From positions 1-23,393 of the forward strand of contig JBMYRC010000060.1 of assembly GCA_049601975.1 (NCBI GenBank): DNA of 23,393 nucleotides, read 5' to 3'. Below the pieces are notes generated by a model, which did not search any database, was not told where the DNA came from, and saw only the letters and a program-made list of their open reading frames with translations. Positions 1 to 7,754 of the stretch are shown here, one piece after another. The DNA comes from UBA6544 sp049601975 (GTDB lineage Bacteria > Pseudomonadota > Alphaproteobacteria > UBA8366). Both the position numbers and the translations under genes were made by a program. The first letter of the stretch is position 1, and every line of letters starts with the position of its first letter.

Positions 1-49
1 TGGAATCATAATCCATGTGTCCGCGGTTCAAGTCCGTGATCCGCCACCA
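1..49 (+). tRNA. tRNA(CAT), 3' part, probably elongator tRNA-Met
   Basis: The window opens inside a tRNA gene. An anticodon stem TGGA/TCCA closes a 7-nt loop ATCATAA, giving anticodon CAT. It is followed by a variable region, a T-arm with stem CGCGG/CCGTG around the loop TTCAAGT, a 7-nt acceptor strand ATCCGCC (39-45), discriminator A46 and an encoded CCA (47-49). The 5' half with the D-arm lies outside the window. A CAT anticodon fits elongator Met, or an Ile tRNA whose C34 is modified to lysidine. The loop resembles alphaproteobacterial elongator Met, but the missing D-arm prevents a firm choice. Confidence 0.9.
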
Positions 50-79
50 ATTAAGCCGTTGATAGACGGTACGAAATCG

Positions 80-114
80 AGGGATGGGCCAAGTGGCCTA
101 TCCCTCTTTCTTTT
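80..114 (+). terminator. Rho-independent terminator after the tRNA
   Basis: AGGGAT-G-GGCC (80-90) pairs with GGCC-T-ATCCCT (95-105) to give an 11-bp stem with one G-T pair and a 4-nt AAGT loop, followed by CTTTCTTTT. It lies 30 nt after the tRNA CCA end and is the clearest intrinsic terminator in the window. Confidence 0.9.
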
Positions 115-190
115 CGAGAAATGAGGGCTTGAACCGTCTTTCACAGAGACGCGCCCGTTAGATGTCGCACCGATTTATTGCAAGCAAAGC

Positions 191-397
191 CTATCCGTTG
201 AGAACCGCCCTGTGGTTTTCAGCTGTATCGACCAGCCACGCGTCTTCATCGTTGTCGTCGTCCCAATCGTAGGGGAACTCAAGATCATCGTATAGCCAAC
301 GATAGGTAAGCTTCTTCTGTTCATGGGTATCAAGTTCCCCGGCTTCGTAACGCTCCAGCACTGAATCGATCACAAGTTCTATAAACCGATCGGCCAC
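191..397 (-). CDS. Small acidic hypothetical protein (68 aa)
   Basis: I do not recognise this protein. It starts at GTG (397-395); upstream there is only a weak ribosome site. The N-terminal part is predicted to be helical and amphipathic (about residues 5-35). The middle has a dense acidic run of Asp and Glu (about residues 43-52), and there are several Trp and Tyr residues. There is no signal peptide or membrane segment. It sits between the tRNA terminator and an AT-rich stretch, with a TATAAT-like box 18 nt upstream of the start. Its amino-acid mix is protein-like rather than random, but its size leaves doubt that it is expressed. Confidence 0.5.
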   Translation of the reverse strand: MADRFIELVIDSVLERYEAGELDTHEQKKLTYRWLYDDLEFPYDWDDDNDEDAWLVDTAENHRAVLNG

Positions 398-415
398 CTG
401 TCTAACAACTACTGG

Positions 416-421
416 ATTATA
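416..421 (-). promoter_or_regulatory. Possible -10 box for the 68-aa ORF
   Basis: On the minus strand a perfect TATAAT lies 18 nt before the GTG start of the small acidic ORF. No convincing -35 sits 16-18 nt upstream, and such boxes arise easily by chance in DNA this AT-rich, so this is weak. Confidence 0.25.
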
Positions 422-570
422 AATATATTCTTTTCTATAAATTGTGTTTATTAGAATTTCATTATTTTTATTTAAAACTCAAATAAAATATCAACGAATA
501 TAATTTTATCCAAACAAATTGGCACATTTTGCATACTGTTACTTAACTTAAGATACAAAATGTTTTAAAT
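421..570. other. Very AT-rich intergenic stretch
   Basis: By hand count only about 27 of 150 bases are G or C, against a clearly GC-richer surround. I see no ORF of note inside it. It holds the inverted repeat ACATTTTG (524-531) / CAAAATGT (556-563) and the near-palindrome CTTAA-C-TTAAG (542-552). It separates two small minus-strand ORFs next to the tRNA. It could be a promoter/H-NS-like silenced region or a trace of imported DNA; I cannot tell which. Confidence 0.6.
524..563. repeat. Inverted repeat in AT-rich DNA
   Basis: The 8-bp arms ACATTTTG and CAAAATGT are separated by 24 nt. The repeat lies just past the stop codon of the minus-strand 38-aa ORF (565-681), so it could act as a weak transcription end for it. 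AT-only symmetry is common by chance here. Confidence 0.3.
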
Positions 571-681
571 TTCTTCAGCCCTGGGATCACTCTCAAAAAC
601 TTCGACGACAGAAGAGATATACGCGGCCCACTCCGTTTCGAGCTCATCCAATACTGCTGTTACCATCACTTTATAAGTCAT
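565..681 (-). CDS. Very small hypothetical protein (38 aa)
   Basis: An ATG (681-679) opens a 38-codon frame ending in TAA (567-565). The predicted peptide begins MTYKVMVTAVLDELETEW and ends in SDPRAEEI. It is acidic and helical-looking, with no membrane segment. A weak GCGGAA lies a few bases upstream of the start. Composition and codon use look coding (many GAG/GAA, GCC/GCG), and its base composition rises sharply above the flanking AT-rich DNA. I do not recognise it. It may be a genuine small gene or the 3' remnant of a longer one. Confidence 0.35.
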   Translation of the reverse strand: MTYKVMVTAVLDELETEWAAYISSVVEVFESDPRAEEI

Positions 682-850
682 TTTCCGCAGGTCCGCTTTT
701 GCTGCAACTCATTCCTTGTTAAGTATATTTAGCGCGCACTTCGTTAAGATTTTCTTGATGAGACCGTTCGCGTTGGACGCAATGCAGCATCAGCAACATC
801 ACTCAAACATTTTTTCTTTGCCCGTCTGAATGAATAAAGCTTGCGAAGCC

Positions 851-2092
851 TTACCGATCCGTCCCGCGAGGCATCGCGGCCATAATTGCCCAAAGGATTA
901 TCAGCACCAATTGCCACCAACTGGCCCAAACAGAAAAACTGAACAGGCCCGAGCCAAAATAGACCCCAAAGAGTCCAACGGCGGCCAGGCCCGCCGATGA
1001 TCCAGACATCGCTTTCCGGCACGCGCCACAAAATGCGATGCCTAGCGCTCCAATAAAGGCACAAAATCCAATCACCCCGGTTTCCGCTAAAACCTCAAGT
1101 GCCCAACTATGAGGATGGGACGGCAAATACTCCGCCTTCAGCACTGCGATAATTTCACCCGCACCCGCGATTTTGTTAATGGCGTCGATCCCATAACCGA
1201 ACCACATCGCATCAGGCATTCGGGATATAACGAAGAGCCAGATTATCTGACGATGCCGATCCACCGTATAGGGCGATACGGGATACCCGTCGAAATCCGC
1301 ATGATCGGGGATCGTCTGCGAAGCGAACCAGAGGTACCAGCCCGCGACGGCGGCGACCATAACCGCCATACCGACAATGGGGATACCGACATAGCGCCGC
1401 CCCAGCCACGTGATCGCCACGCAATAGGCTCCAAAAAACAGGCCCATAACGGCGGCACCGCCGCCCGTCAAATAAGCAAAGACGACAAAGCTGGCTGAAA
1501 TGGCCAAACTACCAAGCAGAATTGTCCTGCCAAGCCGATAACCGATACAAATTAATACGGGGATCAAGCAAGCGGCCGGAGCGGCGTACAACTTCATGAC
1601 CTGCGGTGGGTAGCCTTCAACAAATTCCTTAAACCGCAACGCCCGAATATATTCAGTACCTCCCAAAAAATTCACTGCGATCAGCAAAACCGATACTACC
1701 GCCGCCGCGATCAAAACTTTTTGCGCCAATACCAAACTGTGCGGATTATTATGCATGAACGCCCATAGAAGCGATCCCAAACAAAGGTAAGCGGCGCTCC
1801 GAAACCAAACCTGCACCGACTTCATCGGGTCGACGGATAAGAAGAGACTCGGAATCCAGGCAATGAAGACAATCCCGATCGCGATCCCAAGTGGCGATCT
1901 CAAACACCCGGCCGCCTCACTTAACCACAGCGCGCGATTGGGGTGTAGGATGGCCACGGCCGAGGCGAGGGCCAACAGTGATGTCGTATAGCTGATGCCA
2001 ATCTGAGACAGCGGGACCGATAATCCAATGCAAACGGCAGCAAGGGCCGCCAGAAGATCGCGTTTTCCAATTGGTGCTGAGTGAGTTTCCAC
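851..2092 (-). CDS. O-antigen ligase / polymerase-like membrane protein (Wzy_C family)
   Basis: This is a 413-residue polytopic inner-membrane protein with about 10-12 hydrophobic segments, the usual size for WaaL/Wzy-type proteins. These transfer undecaprenyl-linked glycan to lipid A core or to another acceptor at the periplasmic face. The long periplasmic loop is visible at about residues 255-330. It contains an Arg-rich DRHRQIIW (278-285) and the segment SHPHSWALEVLAETGVIG (325-342), which matches the family's His-x-x-x-x-E-x-x-x-x-x-G signature just before a membrane helix. The chosen start is GTG (2092-2090), with only a weak ribosome site. It stands alone: no glycosyltransferase neighbours are present, which makes a broader role (teichuronic-, exopolysaccharide- or protein-glycan ligase) possible. 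The family call is good but the exact substrate is unknown. Confidence 0.75.
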   Translation of the reverse strand: METHSAPIGKRDLLAALAAVCIGLSVPLSQIGISYTTSLLALASAVAILHPNRALWLSEAAGCLRSPLGIAIGIVFIAWIPSLFLSVDPMKSVQVWFRSAAYLCLGSLLWAFMHNNPHSLVLAQKVLIAAAVVSVLLIAVNFLGGTEYIRALRFKEFVEGYPPQVMKLYAAPAACLIPVLICIGYRLGRTILLGSLAISASFVVFAYLTGGGAAVMGLFFGAYCVAITWLGRRYVGIPIVGMAVMVAAVAGWYLWFASQTIPDHADFDGYPVSPYTVDRHRQIIWLFVISRMPDAMWFGYGIDAINKIAGAGEIIAVLKAEYLPSHPHSWALEVLAETGVIGFCAFIGALGIAFCGACRKAMSGSSAGLAAVGLFGVYFGSGLFSFSVWASWWQLVLIILWAIMAAMPRGTDR

Positions 2093-2184
2093 GGCTTTTA
2101 CTTATACAACTCGCTGCGAGAGCGCACTAAACCGAATGCCACAGATGTTCTCAAGCAAAGAGAAGGGTCGTGCGTATACTTTCC

Positions 2185-2979
2185 TTAGGATTCATAGTCG
2201 ATCCAATCCGCCGGAATATGCCGCCAAGTGGTGTTCTGGGCCTGCTCTTCCAGATAATGCGCGCCCATACTGACGCTTCGCGGCGTCAGCAAAAACATCC
2301 GCGTCGTCCGCCAATCGAGCCCGAGATCCAGTACCACGACTGCCCCCACGCCATCCAGGTTCATCGGAATCGTACGCCCACCACGACGAGCAGCAAGCTC
2401 TTCCTCGATCAACTCACCGAGGCGGCCATAGGGACCGAACGTACCTTCCTCCTTGGCGATACCGGTGACTTTCGGCGCACGTGGGTCCATGCCGTGCAGC
2501 GGAATGCCGTAGCCCGGCACCCGCTCTCCTTTCGTATGTGCCTCCGCCACGATCGCGCACGCCTCCACGCGCAACCGGTCTTCCGTTATTTCAGCAGGAT
2601 CCTCGGCTATCGCGCTTAACCTGATGGACATCAACTTCGCCAATTGCTCACCCAACCCGCCCATACGGTCGCCGAACGCCATGATACCTCCCGCAACAGC
2701 ACTCTGGATCGTCGTGCCGTAGGAGGCAAAACATCGCGCCACCATCGATGGCGGTGCGATACCATGCTCGACGGATGCGACAAGCAAAGCGTCGAGCACA
2801 CGGGCCTGCGGTTTCGTCGGCAAGTCTCCCGCGAACATCAAATACATCATCTCGGCAAAAGAGATCGAGCCTGTCAGCTCGGAGAGTTTCCGGCTGCGCA
2901 CGAGAATTTCCTCTTCGGTCTCGGTACTCACGACTTCGGCAATGCCAGTCCTCCAAGTCTTCATATCCATCGTCGCCAT
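2185..2979 (-). CDS. Citryl-CoA lyase-like, citrate synthase superfamily (264 aa)
   Basis: This short, single-domain member of the citrate synthase / ATP-citrate-lyase C-terminal superfamily is annotated in relatives as citryl-CoA lyase (citryl-CoA to acetyl-CoA plus oxaloacetate). Visible landmarks are VEHGIAPPS (residues 70-78, His72 at the first catalytic His position), PGYGIPLHGMDPRAPK (155-170) and NLDGVGAVVVLDLG (207-220, Asp209 at the catalytic Asp position). In the middle motif the usual GxGH is GYGI, so the second catalytic His position is Ile159, with His162 three residues on. The start at 2979 is set by AGGAGG five bases upstream; an upstream in-frame ATG (2994) has no such site. 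A CaiB-type CoA transferase lies further down the window and could supply a CoA ester, but that link is inferred. The true substrate may be another 3-hydroxy-3-carboxyacyl-CoA. Confidence 0.8.
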   Translation of the reverse strand: MATMDMKTWRTGIAEVVSTETEEEILVRSRKLSELTGSISFAEMMYLMFAGDLPTKPQARVLDALLVASVEHGIAPPSMVARCFASYGTTIQSAVAGGIMAFGDRMGGLGEQLAKLMSIRLSAIAEDPAEITEDRLRVEACAIVAEAHTKGERVPGYGIPLHGMDPRAPKVTGIAKEEGTFGPYGRLGELIEEELAARRGGRTIPMNLDGVGAVVVLDLGLDWRTTRMFLLTPRSVSMGAHYLEEQAQNTTWRHIPADWIDYES

Positions 2980-2984
2980 TTCGG

Positions 2985-2990
2985 CCTCCT
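2985..2990 (-). promoter_or_regulatory. Strong ribosome binding site fixing the citryl-CoA lyase start
   Basis: AGGAGG on the minus strand is followed by five bases and the ATG at 2979. It favours this start over the ATG at 2994 that gives a protein five residues longer. Confidence 0.8.
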
Positions 2991-3125
2991 TCATTCGCTC
3001 TCCACAATCACTTTCCCGAGTGTAGCCCTATGCCGGTTCCGGTACAGCGCGAGGCTTGCGATTTCGGAACAGCGTGCGAGATTCGGCGACACAAAAAGAA
3101 ACGAATCTGATGGGGCTAACCGTTC

Positions 3126-4754
3126 ATGAATGAATTTGACTATATCGTCGTCGGCGCGGGCTCAGCCGGTGGCACAGTCGCGGCGCGCCTATCCGAAGAC
3201 CCGAATTCCACAGTCTGCGTTCTGGAAGCAGGCGGGCGCGACTGGAACCCCTACATCCATATCCCCGCGGGTTTCATGAAGACGCTGGTTGATCCGGCGG
3301 TGAATTGGCTCTACGAATCCGAACCGAGCGAGGGGACGGCCGGGAGGCGCATCCACGCGCCACGCGGCAAGACGTTGGGCGGATCCTCCTCAATCAACGG
3401 AAATATCTATAGCCGGGGACAACGGATGGATTTCGACGGCTGGGCCCAGCGCGGCAATCGTGGCTGGGGCTATGCGGACGTCCTGCCATATTTCAAACGC
3501 TCGGAGCGCCGCGTCGGCGACGGTGACGAGACCTTCCGGGGGCGCGATGGCAGCCTGATCATCACCGATATCGACTACCGTCATCCACTCGCAGATGATT
3601 TCATCAAGGGTGCCGTCAACTATGGCATCCCCTTGAACGAAGACTATAACGGCGCCGCTCAGGAAGGCATCAGTTACACGCAACGCACCATCCATCAGGG
3701 CCGGCGTGTCAGTTCAGCACGCGCATTCCTGCGCCCTGCCCTCAAGCGCCCGAATATTGAGGTGCGCACAAAGGCTCACGCGACGAAGATCGTCTTCAAG
3801 GGGAAGCGTGCCGTTGGCATTCAATACATGCGCGGCGGGAAATCCGTCGAGATCCGCGCGCGTCGCGAAATCATCCTCTCGGGCGGCTCCGTCAATTCGC
3901 CGCAACTGCTGCAGCTCTCAGGCGTCGGCCCGGTCGGATTGCTCAAGGACATCGGCATTCCCGTCCACCACGAGCTGTCGGGTGTCGGAGAAAATCTCCG
4001 CGACCATTTCGTTTTACGGATGGTAGCGCGTATCAAGACCATGGATACGATCAATCAACGGGTCAACGGCCTTCCGTTGATGACCGAAGCCTTCAAATAC
4101 TTCACCGGTCAGCCGAGCGTCCTCGGCCTGTCACCGACCCTGGTCTATATCTTTTGGAAATCCAATCCAGCGCTCGACAACGGCGATCTGCAGATATCCT
4201 TCACGCCCGCGAGTTATAAGGAAGGCGTGCAATCGCAGCTTGACGACTTCCCAGGCGCGACCGTGGCGCCCTGGGTGCAGCGGCCGGAAAGCATTGGTTA
4301 TATCCGCGCGAAATCCGCAGACCCGTTTGAAGCGCCCGCGATCCAACCGAATTACTTTTCCCACGAGACCGACCGACGACTCTCCATCGCGGGAATGAAA
4401 TTGGCGCGTGATCTCATGCAAACGCCGGAGTTTTCGCCCCATGTCGAATGCGAAGAGTTACCTGGCAAGGACGTCCATACAGAGGACGAGATGCTAGCCT
4501 ATTACCGCCAAAACGCGACCACCACCTTCCACCTAATGGGCACCTGCCGGATGGGCCCGGACAGCGATCCGACCGCCGTCGTTGACGACCAATTACGGGT
4601 CCGCGGGATCGAAGGATTGCGCGTCGCCGACGCTTCCATCATGCCAACCATGCCTTCCGCCAACACCAACGCTTCCACCATCATGATCGGCGAGAAATGC
4701 GCCGACTTCATCAAGGGCCGGCAACTGGAATCCGTGAATTTGGCAGGGTCTTAG
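3126..4754 (+). CDS. GMC-family FAD oxidoreductase (choline dehydrogenase-like), copy 1
   Basis: A 542-residue flavoprotein that oxidises a primary alcohol or similar CH-OH donor to a carbonyl. The N-terminal FAD Rossmann motif GAGSAG is at residues 10-15, with the ribose-binding Glu34 in LEAGG. The GMC signature region PRGKTLGGSSSINGNIYSRG lies near residues 79-98. The C-terminal catalytic pair is His469 (FHLMGTCRMG) and Asn513 (PSANTNAS), spaced 44 residues apart as in choline oxidase (H466/N510). Length and full domain order match the family. There is no signal peptide, so it is cytoplasmic. It is divergently placed from the citryl-CoA lyase gene, and its TAG stop is 11 nt before the start of a second GMC gene. 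The substrate is unknown; choline, aromatic, polyethylene-glycol and aliphatic alcohols are all possible in this family. Confidence 0.92.
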   Translation: MNEFDYIVVGAGSAGGTVAARLSEDPNSTVCVLEAGGRDWNPYIHIPAGFMKTLVDPAVNWLYESEPSEGTAGRRIHAPRGKTLGGSSSINGNIYSRGQRMDFDGWAQRGNRGWGYADVLPYFKRSERRVGDGDETFRGRDGSLIITDIDYRHPLADDFIKGAVNYGIPLNEDYNGAAQEGISYTQRTIHQGRRVSSARAFLRPALKRPNIEVRTKAHATKIVFKGKRAVGIQYMRGGKSVEIRARREIILSGGSVNSPQLLQLSGVGPVGLLKDIGIPVHHELSGVGENLRDHFVLRMVARIKTMDTINQRVNGLPLMTEAFKYFTGQPSVLGLSPTLVYIFWKSNPALDNGDLQISFTPASYKEGVQSQLDDFPGATVAPWVQRPESIGYIRAKSADPFEAPAIQPNYFSHETDRRLSIAGMKLARDLMQTPEFSPHVECEELPGKDVHTEDEMLAYYRQNATTTFHLMGTCRMGPDSDPTAVVDDQLRVRGIEGLRVADASIMPTMPSANTNASTIMIGEKCADFIKGRQLESVNLAGS

Positions 4755-4765
4755 GAACCACGCTT

Positions 4766-6355
4766 ATGGACTACGATTACATCATCATCGGTGCCGGATC
4801 AGCCGGCTGTGTACTGGCGAACCGGTTGAGCGAGGACCGCAACAAGTCAATATTGTTGCTCGAAGCGGGCGGTACTGACCGTAATATTTTTATTCACATC
4901 CCCGCCGGATTCTTCAAGACCATCGCCAATCCGAAAGTCAACTGGCTGTATACGACCGAGGCGCAGGAAAGCTCCGGCAATCGCAAGATTTCTTGGCCCC
5001 GTGGCAAAGTGCTTGGCGGTTCGTCCTCGATCAACGGACATCTGATCGTGCGCGGCCAGCAGGAAGATTACGACGGCTGGCGGCAGTTGGGGAATACTGG
5101 CTGGTCCTTCGACGACGTCCTCCCCTATTTCCGGAAGTTCGAATCGGCGTCGCTCGGTGACGAAAATTTGAGAGGCCGTGACGGACCTATCAAAGTGCAG
5201 GAGCCGATTGAGCAGCACCCCCTCACACGCGTCTTCATGGACGCCTGCGAGGAAGCGGGGCTCCCCCGCAATGCCGACTATAACGGCGCCACACAAGAAG
5301 GCGCGGGGTTCTTTCAATATGCCCTCGGCAACGGGCGCCGTATGAGCACGGCGCGGGCTTATCTGAACCCGGCCAAGCGACGACCGAACCTTCAAGTCAC
5401 AACCAAGGCGCTCACCAAAGGGATCATCGTCAAGGATGGTCGTGCGGTCGGCGTGCGCTACAAGCATGATGGGATCGAATGGGAAGCGCACGCACGGGGT
5501 GAAGTTATTCTCTCCGCAGGAAGTATCGCTTCACCGCAAATTTTGGAACGCTCAGGCATCGGCGACGGCGCGCGCCTGAAGGAGCACGGTGTCGACATTG
5601 TCCACACGTTGCCCGGCGTTGGTGAAAATTTACAAGATCACTATGTCGCGCGGTTCTGTTGCCGGGCGAAGAGCGTTGAGACCTTTAACGAACGGGCGCG
5701 GGGCTGGCGGCTCGGTTGGGAAATTTTGCGCTACGCGGCGACACGGCGGGGCTTGCTCACCGTGGCGCCCGGCAATGTCAGCGCTTCCGTGAAGATTATG
5801 CCAGGTGTCGCCACGCCGGACATTCAGTTCGCCTTCGCCCCCGCAAGTTATGTTGAAGGGCAGCTCGGTGTGCTCGACAATTTCCCCGGCATGACCTGCG
5901 GCGTCTGGCAACATCGCCCTGCTAGCCGGGGCTCGATCCACATCGCGTCGATCGACCCAGAGCAGCAACCCCGCATTCAGCCGAACTATCTGTCGGACAG
6001 TATAGATCAGGAAACGCTTGTCGGCGGGCTGAAATATGCGCGGCAATTATTCGCGCAACCGGCATTGGCTAAATATGTTGATGCGGAAACCGTACCTGGC
6101 CCAGACGTGCAAACCGATGACGAGCTGCTGGATTTCGCGCGCCGGACCGGCTCCACAGTCTACCACCCAATCGGCACCTGTAAGATGGGCAATGACCCAA
6201 TGGCCGTCGTCGATCCGGAGCTACGTTTGCACGGGCTCGATGGGTTGCGGGTCGTGGACGCCTCCGTGATGCCGCTCATTCCATCGGCCAATACCAATGC
6301 GGCCGTGCTGATGATCGCGGAGAAAGCAGCGGATATGATAAAGGCTGCGCATTAA
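4766..6355 (+). CDS. GMC-family FAD oxidoreductase, copy 2
   Basis: A 529-residue paralogue of the gene just upstream, colinear along its full length, sharing for example the IHIPAGF, NWLY, RGKxLGGSSSING and GVGENLxDH blocks. The FAD motif GAGSAG is near the N-terminus (MDYDYIIIGAGSAG), and the catalytic residues are His467 (YHPIGTCKMG) and Asn509 (PSANTNAA). I place the start at the ATG at 4766, with AGGA nine bases upstream. An ATG at 4697 would extend it by 23 residues into the upstream gene and would put sequence in front of the FAD fold that the family lacks. The two genes are probably co-transcribed. The pair may be sequential or isoenzyme alcohol dehydrogenases of one pathway. A long hairpin follows the stop. 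Confidence 0.92.
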   Translation: MDYDYIIIGAGSAGCVLANRLSEDRNKSILLLEAGGTDRNIFIHIPAGFFKTIANPKVNWLYTTEAQESSGNRKISWPRGKVLGGSSSINGHLIVRGQQEDYDGWRQLGNTGWSFDDVLPYFRKFESASLGDENLRGRDGPIKVQEPIEQHPLTRVFMDACEEAGLPRNADYNGATQEGAGFFQYALGNGRRMSTARAYLNPAKRRPNLQVTTKALTKGIIVKDGRAVGVRYKHDGIEWEAHARGEVILSAGSIASPQILERSGIGDGARLKEHGVDIVHTLPGVGENLQDHYVARFCCRAKSVETFNERARGWRLGWEILRYAATRRGLLTVAPGNVSASVKIMPGVATPDIQFAFAPASYVEGQLGVLDNFPGMTCGVWQHRPASRGSIHIASIDPEQQPRIQPNYLSDSIDQETLVGGLKYARQLFAQPALAKYVDAETVPGPDVQTDDELLDFARRTGSTVYHPIGTCKMGNDPMAVVDPELRLHGLDGLRVVDASVMPLIPSANTNAAVLMIAEKAADMIKAAH

Positions 6356-6367
6356 GGGTTAGCGATT

Positions 6368-6421
6368 CTCAGGCTATAATTCCGGCGCATGCGAAACGTA
6401 AACCCGGAACCATAGCCTGAG
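6368..6421. terminator. Long hairpin between convergent genes, likely bidirectional terminator
   Basis: CTCAGGCTAT (6368-6377) pairs perfectly with ATAGCCTGAG (6412-6421). After a symmetric 2x2 internal loop, TTCCGG (6380-6385) pairs with CCGGAA (6404-6409). The 18-nt loop itself contains the palindrome CGCATGCG. It lies between the ends of the GMC gene and the CaiB gene. There is no T-run on either side, so intrinsic termination is not certain; it may instead protect mRNA 3' ends. Confidence 0.55.
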
Positions 6422-6432
6422 TGATACTGTGA

Positions 6433-6446
6433 GGCACAACCGTGCC
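6433..6446. repeat. Small hairpin at the CaiB-gene stop
   Basis: GGCAC (6433-6437) and GTGCC (6442-6446) form a 5-bp stem with a 4-nt loop directly abutting the TAG stop of the minus-strand CoA-transferase gene. It may add to the larger hairpin as a transcription end. It is small and could be chance. Confidence 0.3.
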
Positions 6447-7646
6447 CTAAATCACGCCATCTTTCACCAACTTCTCCAAGTCCGCCGGATCTACACCTAA
6501 TTCGCCACAGAGGATTTCCTCGTTGTGTTGACCCTTGCGCGGCCCGGGATGACGGACTTCCGCTGGGGTTTCGGACATGAACGGAAAGGCTGCCGTCATC
6601 CGAACCTTGCCGAGGTCCTCGTCTTCTAGTTCGACGATATCACCGCGCGCCTGATATTGCGGATCCTCGAATATTTGCGCGATGTCATAAGCTGGGCCAA
6701 TCGCAGCCTCGGCCTTCTCGAATTCTTCGAGGACCTCCTTCTGGTCGCGCTGCTTGATCCAATCGGCAACCATGCCGTCGACCTCGTCGATATGCTCAAC
6801 CCGGCCTTTTGGCGTCTGGAATCGGGGATCGTCGGCCACCCCCTCGCCACCACAAAGGGTCAACACGCGTCTCACGATGGAGGGTGAATTGGTCGAAATG
6901 GCAACCCACTTACCGTCGCGCGTCTCATAGGTATTGCGGGGCGCATTGTTCTCCGAGCGGTTACCCATGCGTTCTTGAATGACGCCCAACTGATCGAACG
7001 CCATCGCCTGCGGTCCCAGTACCTGGAAAATAGGCTCGTAGATACTGAGGTCGATGAACTGCCCCTCGCCACTGCCTTGGGCATCGCGATGGTAAAGCGC
7101 AAACATGGTGGCGAACGTTCCATAAGAAGCGGCGATCCCATCCGCGAGGCCGAAATTCGGCAAGGTCGGCGGGCCGTCCTTCTCGCCAGTCATATTGGCG
7201 AAACCGCTGAAGACTTCAGCGATCGTGCCGAAGCCCGGGCGATGACGGTAAGGTCCGGTCTGCCCGAATCCCGTCACCCGCACCATGACCAGACGCGGAT
7301 TGATCGCTTTCAGGTCTTCCCAACCGAGCCCCCACTTCTCCATCGTTCCGGTTCGAAAATTTTCGATCAGTACATCCGCCGACTTGATCAGTTCCTTAAA
7401 AAGTTCTTGACCCTTTTCGGCGCTAAAATTCAGCGTCACACCACGCTTATTGCGATTGGCCATCTTATACCACAGCCCAACCCCATCCTTTTGGTGTCCC
7501 GTTACCCGCAAGACGTCGCCACGTGGATGCTCGACTTTTATAACATCGGCTCCGAAATCCCCAAGTAACATACCAATAGTCGGACCCGCTATTACTGTCG
7601 CGGCATCAATAACACGGATGCCATTCAAAGATTTTTTACTTGCCAT
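6447..7646 (-). CDS. CaiB/BaiF family (class III) CoA transferase
   Basis: A 399-residue family III CoA transferase, cytoplasmic and normally an interlocked homodimer. It moves CoA between carboxylic acids through an aspartyl intermediate. The N-terminal LNGIRVIDAATVIAGPTIGMLLGDFGADVIKVEHP is the standard opening with the Rossmann-type CoA-binding part. The catalytic Asp is Asp169 in NFGLADGIAA, the same number as in formyl-CoA transferase. GFGQTGPY (126-133) and GSGEGQFIDLS are family blocks. The length is typical. The start ATG at 7646 puts the conserved opening at residue 7; GGAG lies about 11 nt upstream, a loose ribosome site. It is divergent from the SDR gene at 7771. The acid it activates cannot be read from the sequence; related proteins use citramalate, itaconate, carnitine, formate/oxalate or benzylsuccinate. 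Confidence 0.92.
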   Translation of the reverse strand: MASKKSLNGIRVIDAATVIAGPTIGMLLGDFGADVIKVEHPRGDVLRVTGHQKDGVGLWYKMANRNKRGVTLNFSAEKGQELFKELIKSADVLIENFRTGTMEKWGLGWEDLKAINPRLVMVRVTGFGQTGPYRHRPGFGTIAEVFSGFANMTGEKDGPPTLPNFGLADGIAASYGTFATMFALYHRDAQGSGEGQFIDLSIYEPIFQVLGPQAMAFDQLGVIQERMGNRSENNAPRNTYETRDGKWVAISTNSPSIVRRVLTLCGGEGVADDPRFQTPKGRVEHIDEVDGMVADWIKQRDQKEVLEEFEKAEAAIGPAYDIAQIFEDPQYQARGDIVELEDEDLGKVRMTAAFPFMSETPAEVRHPGPRKGQHNEEILCGELGVDPADLEKLVKDGVI

Positions 7647-7705
7647 TTACAGTTAAACTCCAAATAATCTGGCGGTTCGATTAAAAATGCACCATGTTTC
7701 ATTAA

Positions 7706-7714
7706 TGTTATAAT
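7706..7714 (+). promoter_or_regulatory. Extended -10 promoter for the SDR-TauD pair
   Basis: TGTTATAAT is a perfect TATAAT preceded by the TGn extension, in an AT-rich divergent gap. It is about 57 nt before the SDR start. No good -35 hexamer sits at 16-18 nt, which is acceptable for an extended -10 promoter. Confidence 0.5.
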
Positions 7715-7754
7715 TAAGAGTTCGCGGTGGATTGTCGACCGGTGCGGTGACAAT

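Noticed and set aside
1..49. tRNA 3' end as an integration attachment site for an island
   Set aside because: I saw no second copy of the tRNA 3' end in the window and no integrase or transposase gene.
839..849. GCTT-GCG-AAGC hairpin after the O-antigen ligase gene
   Set aside because: It has a 4-bp stem overlapping the gene-end region with an interrupted T stretch, which is not convincing.
744..1064. 106-aa minus-strand reading frame overlapping the O-antigen ligase gene
   Set aside because: It overlaps the 3' end of a gene with clear family signatures, and its composition (Arg/Trp-rich) is that of an out-of-frame shadow.
2115..2126. TGCG-AGAG-CGCA hairpin between citryl-CoA lyase and O-antigen ligase genes
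   Set aside because: It has only 4 bp of stem and no T-run, which is too weak for a terminator.
4697..4765. Longer N-terminus for the second GMC protein
   Set aside because: The extra 23 residues overlap the upstream gene in another frame and precede the FAD motif, which normally starts the protein. AGGA fits the ATG at 4766.
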